Source: Undaria pinnatifida (Eukaryota; Sar; Phaeophyceae; Laminariales; Alariaceae). Taken from it: a DNA stretch of 64,000 nucleotides. The position numbers and the translations under genes were made by a program. The notes below the pieces were generated by a model, which ran no database searches, was not told the origin of the DNA, and was given only the letters and a program-made list of their open reading frames with translations. Below, piece by piece: positions 34,401-46,400 of the stretch (its first letter is position 1; each line of letters begins with the position of its first letter). The DNA is taken from the NCBI GenBank assembly GCA_012845835.1, contig JABAKD010000013.1:9241128-9305127 (forward strand), written 5' to 3'.

Positions 34401-37400
34401 CAGCGCTGGTGGTGTACCTATGAACCCATTTGGAGTCCATGTACAAAACGACCAACAACAAAAACAACGAGAAACACGCCGAATCGCCAAAACACACGCC
34501 TAGGGAGGGGGCGGCGTCTTAACCGGCAGAACGAGCAATTATCGTCTGCATCGACGACGGAAAAACAACGAATGTCTTTGAAATGGTATAAATTAAGTAG
34601 CTCTCACCCCCTCCCTCTTGCCACAGCAAGTAATGAATGTCTTGAAAATAGTATGAATTAATTATTTTTTCACCTCCCCTCCTGTGAAGGTTGTAATTTA
34701 TTATAATGAACAACTCCTTGAAATGCTCGTAGTGCACTGCGGTTCCAGCACTAGATGCTTCATCCTCTACCGCACCAGCTGTAGCTGATGCTGCAACTAT
34801 TTTTTTTTTTTTTTTTTCTACCGACATTTTTTTTTTTTTTTTTTCCGTTCGAGGTCCCCAAAAAATGGTTGTCACTCGTTGTACCGACCTTTTGAAGCCT
34901 TCGCTCCGCCCACATTTTGACGTTACACCTCTTTTCGGCCTCCTTGCGCTCTCGAAGGAGCCTGTCCTCCTGCATCGACAGCGACGACCGTCGCAGCACC
35001 GTCGTTTCGGCAACCGAGTCAAAGCGACACATGACGCATACACAACCTATATCCTTAATGAGGACACACATCTCGTAATACGCGCGATCGGAGTATCACA
35101 CACAGCTTGCAAAGATGGGTTTCGACAAGATCTTCGACCTCACAGCTGGAGTGCACTTTTTTTAAAATAATATACGCACGCGGGGAAGTGTTGTTAGGAG
35201 CCTACGTGGAACACAGAGTATCGCTTCAGGTCTTCCTATCAGGCATGTCCTTGGTGTTACTCGCCTTCTTAACCTCAGAAGTAGGAAGAGAACCAGCTTA
35301 ACACTGATCCCAGAGTCGTGATGGTATTTGGACGATGCGTGCTCCCGCGCGTCCCATCTCATGTTGTTTATTCCGAATTCAAAACTCCATCTTAACATAC
35401 ACGAGAAGGGACCAATCACCCACTTTTGGAGTATTATCCTGCCTTCCAAGGCCGTACCGTAACAGTGTGGTCAGCCAAGATTTCTATTACAATATACTGC
35501 AAGGTATGTGTCCATTTGACACAGGCTTCTATCATCGTATACTGTTTGCCATATACTGTAAGGTATGTATGTGCCCATTTAACTACAGCAGTAGTGGTCC
35601 CTCTATAGTGCCGGTTGAGTAGTGCCGGTTGCCCGATATTTAAGGGCCTGTATAATCGATTGGCACAGATGGGAACAACCAGTAGTAGCAGTAAGCGAAA
35701 AAGTGCCGGTTTCCGCTTACAGTGCCATTATTTCCCTCTATAGTGCGCATACCGGCATTCTAGAGGAACAACTGCTATATTGGTAAAAGGGTTAACCGAT
35801 AAACCTGGTACGAGTAATAATTGCCCGCGTGGTTGTTCAGGAATCATCACCTCAACCTAAGCCTTAAACTAACACTTCATTTCGTCTGCCCGAAGACCGA
35901 AAATGAATTCACTCACTCTAGAATTAGCATAAATGTAATAAAAGAAACGTTGATACGTACGGCAACCGGGTGAAAAGGACACACGACACATGAGTACATG
36001 GAGTCTGTGGTGAGCGTATAACCTTCATTCTCACCCGTCCGCTTGAAGACCAAAACATAATACTAGGAGTGATCGACATTGAAAACTCATGCTGCGCATT
36101 TGTGGGAGGGGGAAGGCTGAATAACAATATTCTTATTTTTTCTTGAACACTTAACTGGCATTAAACCTTTCAGCACCGCAGTCCCAACAGGGAGACAAAA
36201 CACTTGGAGTTTGACTGAGATAATATATTTTTCAGGAGTTGGAAACGAGTTTAAAAAGCTCTCCTGCATTACCAATGTCGAACAGCGAGAGGAACCGGTG
36301 CACCACGACCGCTGACGAAAGATCGAAAGCGCGAATTGGCAAAACGTTGGTAACAAATCGACGCGCAAAGGGGTATGGAGTGCTCTCCGTAGATGGATAG
36401 TCTATATATTTGGCCTGAAATCATGTCATGGATGTGGCAAAACCAGGTGATAGTAGATATCATATTCACGCCAAGGCCATCATAGATGGGCGATAATGTA
36501 AGTGGCGGTGGTGGCCCACGTTGGACTCCCCACATCGTCACTGCCCGGCTCTGCTTTATTTTTGTCTTTTAGCGTTCTTTTAGAGCAATTATGTGTGAGC
36601 CTTACTTTAGGCAGCGAACCTAAGGATAGATAGTAAAAACACCGGAACCCAAGAGGAAAACGCTTCCCAACACCGACCACCCTGCGCCCCCCTCGGGTAT
36701 ACCTTGACACAAAGGGCATGCTGAAAATTATGCAAACATGTACATATATGTTGCAGAAATAGAGGGATGTCTGTACGCAGCATCATCATCAGTCGACATT
36801 GACGTGCGCTACGATAAAGGTAGGTACACAATTTTTCGGCTAATATTTTTTTCGTAAAGATGGAGCTTCTTAACTCCAAAATCGTCGATTTTTTTTTTCT
36901 TTATATTTCAATTTTTATTTGTTTGTATATCTATCTAGCCCACGGGTTTTGTTCACGGGGTTGCGGTTTCCAGTTTTTCGAACCCACGACCCAATCTCTG
37001 TTGGTTATGTAGCGCTATTCACTAGACCACTCAGTCACGTAACGAGGGGTGAGATGCCTCGGAATTGGTTAAAAGTCGGTGGGATTCAACGAACCCAAAA
37101 ATCCCAATTAATTTCTGACTGAGCGGTCTGGTAGATAACACTATACAACTAACAGGTTTACTCAAAATCATTTTCTTTTGGGGGGGGGTGAGATTTTTAG
37201 TGCTCATCAGGTTAAGAGCCTAATAAAATATTTGGTGCTCCTCTAGAGGCATCCCACGCTATCCGTAGAGGTGCAGAAAAAAATCTCAGGCTCTTAACCT
37301 GATGAGCTCAATGTCTCACCGTAAACATGGCTTCGAAGGCATTCAATCACGCAATTCGACCAACACTTCTATGCTTCAGTCCTAAAACAAATATTCTCGT

Positions 37401-40400
37401 TAAAGCATCACACTAACCGATAATTCCTGGCTTGAGGAGAGCTCGACGGGCCCGAAGCATCGGGCCTAGAAAGGGTAAACCCTACCGTGAGATGACTCTC
37501 TACCGCAGCAAGTGTCGCATTCAAATACCAACCCAGTGACTACAGTACGTCAAACATTCTCGGCGCACCTCCTCCTTTAGTGTTTTGAGTTTTTATAGAG
37601 CTCATCAGGTTACGAGCCTCAGAAAATAATTGGTGCACACCCCCGCCGTAGCCCGTGTCAGTGTGTCCCATTCAAATGCATACTGCTGCATCAGCGATTA
37701 ACTACGTCAAGCGTTCTCTGCGCACCTCCTCCTGTACCCTTTTGTCTCTCAAGGCGGCCAAGAAGCGCTTGTGTTGCTCTTTCTGGCGCCGTCGGGTCGA
37801 CGCGATGCGCTCAAATTTCTCCTGAAAGCGCACACACAATCGCAGTTGTATATTAGAGACGCCACGCGCGTGAAGAGAGAGAGAGGGGGGGGGGGTAAAG
37901 GATGGTGCAGACAAGTGCTGACAGCTTGAAAGAAACACAACTATACCAGGTAGAATGTAACGTCTCGGGAGTGAAATAAAGCATGGGTTTCCTTTTGTTT
38001 CCGACGTTTTCTTCTTCAGGGAATGCTGTGAGTGATGAACGTTGAAACTCATACAGTGTAGTGCACATTGGCGAGATGAACGTTGAAACTCATACAGTGT
38101 AGTGCACATTGGCGAATGGCAAGCACAAATAATCGTAATTAATTAAAAGTCCATATTTGAGGCAGGCGATAGTTTTCTCGGCCCTCACAGGAGCCCTTCG
38201 AACTCGGTCACATGGTTTGAGGAAACCCCCGTTAAACAGGACGACTATTTTGGCCCAAAACAGTGCTACCCCTATGTTCAATACGAGTCGACGAGCAAAG
38301 AAAAATACTTGAATTATGCTCGCGATAAAAATGAAGGCGCATACCGTAGTGGACCGAGGGGGAAGAAGCGCCTGTTTAGTGACCCAGGATCTGAGTTGAA
38401 ACTTGGGAGGGAGAAGGAGGGAGCATACCGTGGTGGGGAGGGGGGAAAAGAGCCTGTTTCTTAGTTACCCAGGATCTGCGTTACAACTAGGGAAGGAGAA
38501 GGAGAAACAACAAGTGCGAAGACAAAAGAAGAGACGAGCAAAAAGTAAAATAAAAGTAAAAGTGGCACCTTTTCGAGCCTCTCTTTCTCTTCCTGGGAAG
38601 GCTCCTCTTCGTTACCCTTGCGCTCCACCTGCAACGCCAGCCGGAACATTCATAGAGGCATTTCGACGCGGTAAAGAAGAATGTACAAAACGCTAAATAT
38701 ATGTATATGCTTAACAACGTTGATTGAGCCCGCGTGTTATTTTTTCTGTGCCGGCCCGACAGGCTGACGTAATCCAGGCGGAAGCCAAAAATGAACAGGC
38801 CTGCGGGTTGCCTAGCTATATCAATAGGTCACTAATAGTAAATCGCCGACTAGATATTATATATATATTTATATATAATATTTTAATGTATATTATAAGT
38901 ACATAAAATAATTATTCAAGGTATATATGGCTAGGTATTACGGTGTATCAAGGTGTATTAAAGTTAATTTCGCACGGCAAGTTGCGGAGCTCTGCGTGTT
39001 TGCGATGGTGGATTGACCTATGGTGTTCACTGTAAGGACGAGGAAAGACTGCAAGGTAGGTCGGTTGGTTGGCATTTTTCTTTTACCACCCAACGAACAA
39101 ACCAATGGCAGCCATGAAATTTCGCCAACTTGCAGTCCTACACACCACCCAGTTGCTGCGTTGCACGACATCTATAGATACGTGTGAACACCTCATGAGG
39201 GTTAACTGCACACAAGCTCTTTCATGCACGGTATGCCTACGACGCGGAACCACAATCTTGCCGTGATGACGAAGCCCTCAACGACTACCCGGTTTGAAAC
39301 CTATTGCTTCGAGGATGCCAACAACCACCAGCACACAGCGCAACCCACGGCATTCTAGACCGCCGGCGTGTCCCCTTCCGATTGACTACCAATCCGTACC
39401 TCGCATCAAACGGTTTATATCTGTTTCTATAACATTATTTTGCAATACATCAGCTGTGAGTTCGATATACACAAGCAAATCTACCCCCTCCCTCTCCCTA
39501 GGCTTATTCCCATCCTGCTATTTGTTCCAAGTTTTACGTTTTTCACAGGAAAACGAGCATAACACACATATATATATATGTGTATGACACCATGTTTTCC
39601 GTAACACGTCCAAATATGCCATCTGTTAACTCTTGCTAACGTTCAATTACGCAAAACAAGATGCTGGCATACCGGACGCTTGCCAACCGCTCCCCCGGTC
39701 TCGAAGTTAGTCCTCAAAAATCGCTGCAGCGAAAACAACGACCTCCGCACCCCTGAGGCTCGCCTTTTGAACCGTATTAGGAAACAAAACGCCACGAAAA
39801 CATGCCGTCCCGCCCCCATATTCTGCAAACCTTGCTGTGTCGTGCTGCCGAGGTTTCCTGCGCGTACAGAGGCATTCCTGTCCAATCTCCGGGGAAAACA
39901 TCCGCTGCCGCTTTTCCCTCTCGTAGCCCCCGCACCAGCGAAGCTTTGTCCCCTACACACCCAGCTCCCCCGTCTGATTGCTCGGTCTGCGCGGGGTCGT
40001 TCGGACCGGCACCGCCTACCGCGGCTGCTACGGCGGCGGCTAGAAGACGCTGCTTGGCTCTCTCGAGCAAGAGGTCGCGGGTTCGGCGGCGGGCGGCTAT
40101 TCGACGTTGCGCCTTGGCTTCTTCTTCGAGACGTTCTTTGCGCTTTTCCTGCCGCGTGGGGAAACAGGGAGTTGGGGCGTGAGATTCTCAATGGTTCACG
40201 GGTTGAAACCGCGAGTAGGGTGTTTCGAGCAAGGTGCGAGGTTCCCCATGGTTTATGGATTGAAGCGGCGAGTAGGGTGTGAGCAGGACGTGGGGCTCCC
40301 TGCGGTTCATGGTTGGAGCTTTCGCCTCTGTGTAGGACGTACGCCAGGAACAATCAGGCTATTGACACGCGTGGAAGGGGAGGAGTTGCAGACGGTAAAA

Positions 40401-43400
40401 GCTACAGGGGATGCGAGACGGCCGGGAAGAAGCAACTGCTGCACCGAGCGTAGCAAAGGACATAATCGGGTGGACACTGTTGTATCCAGACGACAACGTG
40501 GCTTCGAGCAGATACTTTTTTGCCGCGAGGGGTAGACAAATATTGTGTGCCGACAAACCCCTGCTTTTGGAAGGACGTACGCAATTCGTAGACCCGGAAC
40601 GAACATCCCATGCTCGGAAGCCTGTCACTAATACGATCCCCCTCCCCCCTCCAAGCCCCTTCCCTAGCAACGAGTACCAGGTAAACCTCTAGACTACTGG
40701 AATTGCTGTCGCAAAAACAGGTCCATCAATCATCTGCCGTCACCTCTCCGAGCCTGTCCAACCATTCCTGGTGCCGCTTTTGATGACCTCCCCCGCTCCC
40801 AATGCTACTGCTTCTCCGTCTTGGGCCCCCGTTGATGATGCTGCTGGATTGGCCGGGGACGTCGGAAATTCGGCTCCCCTCCTCGTCCTGACCTTCACCC
40901 ACCGATGTTACGTGCTGAACTTGGTTCTTGTTTTGGTTTTGGTTTTGGTTTTGTTTGTGCTGTACCAAGTACCTGGTGATCAGAACGCAGGAAATCCGCA
41001 ATCGAGTGGGTTTTGGATCGACGCAATTTTCCCCCCTTTAGAACTGCAACAGGCGTTTTAGGGGAAACATGCTTGCAAGAAGTGTGGGATATTTTTTAAT
41101 TTGTCCTGGTCTTCGTCAACCGCCGATGGGTGCATGTGCGGATCCTGGTTCCCGTTTTGGTTCTGGTTTGTTTGTGCTGTAACATTTTTCTGGTAGTTAA
41201 AACAGAGCGAAAACAACTACGTATGTTTTCAGTACGGCGCAAGTTAATGCCCTTGTTGTAGACTAGGGATGGAACAAAATGATCAATTTCTGCGTTCGAA
41301 GGAAACGATATCAAGTTGCGACGCAACAGCAAAATATCCCCCACAAAAATCGCACATACAAAAGCTTTTGTCTTGTTTACCTTCCGCGACGGGGTAGAGA
41401 ACTGCCTCGGTTGTGGCTGACAACGCTGGACGTTTCGTGCTGACCCCTTCCGTCGTCCTCGACCCCAATTTCGGCTGGACGGTCGGTGGCAAAACCGCCG
41501 GTGGCGTTTTTGCCATCCCGCTTCTGTCGCAAGCACATTTTTGTCGAGCACGCGACGGAGTAGTAGTCAGAAGCCTGGCGGGGCGGTCGTTCAAAGATAT
41601 GGGTTCCCCTTAGTTTCTTCCTCTTGAGACGGAAATGTTCATTGGTGATCAAAGTTGAAGGTCATGCTCGGCATTGTCTAACGAACAATAACATCAAGTA
41701 ATTAATGTACACGGACAGGCTTTGTTTGTGTTTCGGGCAGAGTAAGTCAGGAGCATGCTGGATGTCACCTACAGCACTGTAGGGGGCCCCCAGTAAGGCA
41801 CAGGTGTGCGAGAGCAAAAGTGACCGCCTTATACCGGGATACCGCCTTGTTCAGGCGAATGCGCTACTGCTGTAGACTAAGTATTACAGTCTGCTTCAAG
41901 TTGAAAGCCCGAAATGAATTTCCCGGCGAATGTCCACGCCGTTTTTACGATTCAGACCGTGAAATTTTGCACGCGTCTTCTATGTGCCCTTGCGAAGACC
42001 TCCCCTGTCTTATTTTACTTATTTTTTTTTGCCTGATTTTTCGTCAGTTAGATTTTTTTGGGAAAATTTGGACAACCTTAGAGACCAAATCGTTTCGGCG
42101 AAAAAATCAAAAAGAAACCCCCCCGGAGGTCAGGCCTCGGGATGGGCATGCAGAACTTGTGTGCAAATTTCAGGGTCTATCTCTCAAAAAAAGGCGTGGA
42201 CATTTGGACTTTTGTGCGCAAAAATGAGTAAGATACCTTATTTCCTTCAAATGACTTGGTTTGAGTACAGGATCCAGTTTTTTCGCTAGTGTCTGCTCAA
42301 TGTTGAACACAGGCAGGTCAGCTCTTCGATTTTTTGCACGAAAAATTCTGCAGACATGCCTTGGAATACCTCCAACCGGTTCGTGCAAAATGCGGCGAAT
42401 TTTAGATTTTCGCCCCCGCTTGGAAGCCTGAGTGTTATTGAAAAATTGAAGGCCTGTCATTGGTCGATACGAGTTTCGCTCCTAGAGACAGCCCGAGAAA
42501 GTGACCATGTCACGCTTTTCCACTGGCGATAGGGGTCAGTAAGATACCAAATATTCACCCTTTGACTAGATATTGCGAGCAGCATTCGTGGGGGAGAGAA
42601 TTTCGGGTTTTTAACGTGAACCAGCCTGTATCTATGCACGATATGCACAGCAGAAGCTTTTTTTTAACCATGATAAACTATTTGCTGGAGCTGTGAGGCG
42701 GCAGGATTTCACGAAAAATAACTAATCGGTAAGTGCCGTTAGCCGACTAACTGACTTTAGTCGGCAAGTCGGCTGGCAAAGCCAGCTGATGGCCAAGCCG
42801 ACTTGCCGACTTAAGTCAGGCGAGCGGCGCGAGCCAATTAGCTCCCCCCAGCCGGCGGGGGGGGCGCCCAAAATATAAAAAAATGCGCCCTACATTTAAC
42901 AAGCCCTTCTATATACAGGTATGGAAACCTCATAAGTCGGATAGTCGGCACCTTCGGGAAACGACTTAATTAATAATCCGACTACTAGTTGGTGACTAAC
43001 GTCGTGACGACTCACAGCTCTACTATTGGTTGTCTACAGTGTCATAGGCACTGTTGTACCTTGTTCACTTTTCCGAAGGACGCTGCCACGGACGGCCCCC
43101 ATCCCTCGCCTTCCCCGGCGCCGTCATCTCGGCCGCCTAAGTCACTCCTGAAACTCCACGTGCGGGTGCCGAACAGTGGCTTGCCCTCGAAGGGAGGTGA
43201 CGGGAATATAGGCGACACGTTGATTCCGCCGTCAAAGGGGGGCGGAAGAAGGTCTCCCTCGGATGGGGGTACCGAGGCCTGTGGATAGGGATAACAGCAG
43301 CGGAAAGAATTAAGGGGAGAGTAAAAATCGATGGGCCGGCAGCACAGGTTGACTATTTTCAGGTTTCTTTTTAAGCGGAATGAATTCCGCTTACATGCCG

Positions 43401-46400
43401 ATATCATACAGGTGGGGGTACCGAAGCCTGGGGGTAGGGTTTTAACGTGAGTGAGGTCAACAGTGGATAGGGTTAACGGTGGGTAGGGTTGACGGTGAGT
43501 GGGGTTGACGGTGGATACGGCTAACGGTGGACAGGGCTTGGGGATGGACAGATCGCTGAGGCGGCAGCATTGTTTCACCGTATTTTCACTTTTTTTTTGA
43601 CAATCGGTGAATACTGTTGTATTCTTCTACACCTTCATTGACCATTTGAAGCAAGTGTTAGATTAGATGAGGCCTATGTCATACCAGAACGTTCGGCAAG
43701 GGTAAAGCTTGAGCGACAATTGCCCGGCATCACTTTGCTCTACGTTATACGTGAATCGCCCTCCTCCCCCCCCCCCCCCCCCCCCTCCGTCTTTTTGGCA
43801 AGCATCGGTCCCGGTAGTTGTTCTGTTCACAAATTATGGCCAGTCTAGCAAGTACCAGTCCCGGCATCGATTTCTCTATTCGTGAATCATCCCTCCTCGC
43901 CCTAATTTTTGGAAAGTAGCTGGCACGACATTACTTGTTATAATCGGGAGCCATCCCCTCCTCTCTCAAGTTCTGGCAAGTATCTGCCCGGTCATCGCTT
44001 GCTCTATATCCGAATTGCCCCCCTGCCCCCCCCCCCCCCCCCCCCGCCCGCCCCCCTCTTCAGCGCCCCTCCCGATGTCGCTTACTTTATTCGCGAATCG
44101 TCTCCTCTACCCCATTATTTCGCAAGTATCTGTCCCGGCATCGCGTGCTGTATTCGTGAATCATCCCCAAAGAATTTGTCCTGGCATTTGTTGCCCTATT
44201 CGCGAATCATAGATGGTGGCCAAAGACGGCCAAACAGGAGGGAGACAAGGTAAGCTAAGTGTTTTTTCATGTGATTTGTGGCAAAAACGTACTGAGCGCC
44301 CAAATGTTGGAGGTGTCTCTACTAGGGGTAGGAACGGTGGCCCGGCTCAAAGGGGATGCATGCGTGGTCAATGGTCGGACGACTAAGGCAAGCAAAAAAT
44401 GAGTGCGCCCTTCCCCCTCTCCCTTATGCCTTGGCAGGCATCTGTCCCGCGATCGCTTGCTCAAATTCGCAAATCACCCTCCCCAGATATTTTGGCAGTA
44501 CCTGTCCCAGCACCGCTTAACCTGTTCGTGAATCGCCCCACCCTCTTCTTTTCGGGAAAAAGTTCCCAGCGTCGCTTGCTCAAATTCACGAAACAGCCCC
44601 CCCGCTCCAACTATCTGCTCCGTCTCGGAAGGGATGCGTGGTCAATGGTCAAACGACCAAGGCAAGCAACAAATGAGTACCCCCCCCCCCCCCCCCCCCC
44701 CCCCCCTTAAATGGTTGGCAAGTACCTGTCCCCTGAGGTAGTCGTCTAGACGAGGTGTATTGTCAGCGTTCCAAGAATCGCTCCCTCTCGAGGTGGGAAA
44801 GTCACCCGACGTGCCGTCCATGCCCAGAAAGTGGCTGCCACGTGTCGTTCGATCGACGGCAATGGAAGATAGAGCGATGACAAGAGGGGGCAGAGGGCGG
44901 CGGTTGTACACAACAGCACAGCAAGGAAAAGTCAGGCGCGGCTTTCACACTCGTCTCAATGGTGGTTCCCACGGATCAACGCCATGACTCCGTTTACCAC
45001 TGCGCTCCCGTTTGGGGGAAAAAAAATATTCGGAGTTAGATGAGCATATTTTCAGGAGTTAAAGACAAAGGTTTCCGGGAGGTCGGAGCAGATTCTAAGA
45101 ATTTTCTGAGCTCCTACCATGAGGATATCTGTCAATATCACACCACCCGGAGCATGCCTCCCAAGGCATTCAATCGTGCATCCCGACCCAACACTTCTAT
45201 GCCCTAGTCCTACTGTAGAAATAAAACACACTCGTCAAAAGTGTCAGGCTGACCGGTAGTTACTAGCTTGAGAAGCTCAACCGACCAGCAACGTTGGGCT
45301 ATAAAAAAAGCGCAACGTGTTCGCAGAAGAACCTCCCGCGAGCGACGAACTGCACGGGATTGTGAAGGTGCACCATTTTGTTGCTGGGGCTCCTGACTTA
45401 TTCGGGATATTAGGATATATTTTCCTTCCGAGGCAAACAATTATTTCGACTTAAACCGAAAGTGCCACCCCATGACTAAACCCATGGTTCAGGTATGAAA
45501 ATATTCATGTTAGCCAAAAAAACAATCGTGGTATTCCGACGATTTCGGACTAAGGAGCCTCGTTTTTCAGAAGAAGAAAAAATGCCCCCAAAAAAAGTGC
45601 TCGTAACTCTACAATCATAGCACGCGTCGCGCATGATTACTGCAAGACACTCGCGTGCGCACTGCACTGCGCTCCCTAGGGATTAGGCAGAGCAGACAAC
45701 TTTTTTCCGGGCTTGGGAGAACGTGTTCTTGAAGCTCGCGGCGCCGGATGAAATCGCGGCCGTATCAATCACCGGTACCACCGCTAAATTCCGATCGATA
45801 AGGCCGCGACTGGATGCGTTGCCGTTCCTGGTGTATCCATTCTTACGAACCGTAGTATGGTAGGAGCTGCATTCTTTAGCCCGAATTTTGTATCGCTGGC
45901 GGGGCTCGTCTGCTGGGATGCTGCCCTGAACATCATTCGATCCGATGCGTATATTATCATCTCCTGCGTTAGTTAACCTAGTCCATGGATCAAAGGATTG
46001 TTCATCTGACCCAGCTTGCATCTCTTATCAAAATCGGTTATAGGGAGAAGTGCATAACTCCACTGACGTGAGGATCATCAGAAAATGAACGTGCCACCTC
46101 TGACGCGGGCTACGATAGAGGCGCACCGCTTTTTTTCTTAACACTACCCCTCAATTTGGGACACTCAAGACCTCTCCCAAAAAACTGATTTGGAGAAGAA
46201 AAAAAAAAGTGCTATAATCAGATGCAAAATCCCATGGCCTAGGTACACGACGAGAATCGTGCAAAAAGATAAATGGGGCGTATTTTCCGACGATTTTGGG
46301 TTAAGGAGCCCCGTCATTCAGAAAAAAAAATCGCCAAAAAACGGTATACCTCTATCGTAGCACGCGTCCTATACTAAATCCAAGTAGTTCGAGTTGGCAC

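Larger units (their letters stand above)
34970..37725 (-). other. TTLL intron
   Basis: Contains the first copy of the 125-bp duplicated block, a CACTATAGAGG/AGTGCCGGTT segment with internal inverted repeats near 35590-35780, a tRNA-derived sequence and a GAGCTC-type repeat. No further exon is seen. Confidence 0.55.

Noticed and set aside
36965-37060. A functional tRNA gene
   Set aside because: Box-like motifs exist, but no acceptor, anticodon or T stem pairs properly.
39680-40282. + strand frame of 200 codons near 40 kb
   Set aside because: Antisense to the coiled-coil exon at 40148; the - strand reading [14 protein letters not shown] with a good acceptor is clearly preferred.
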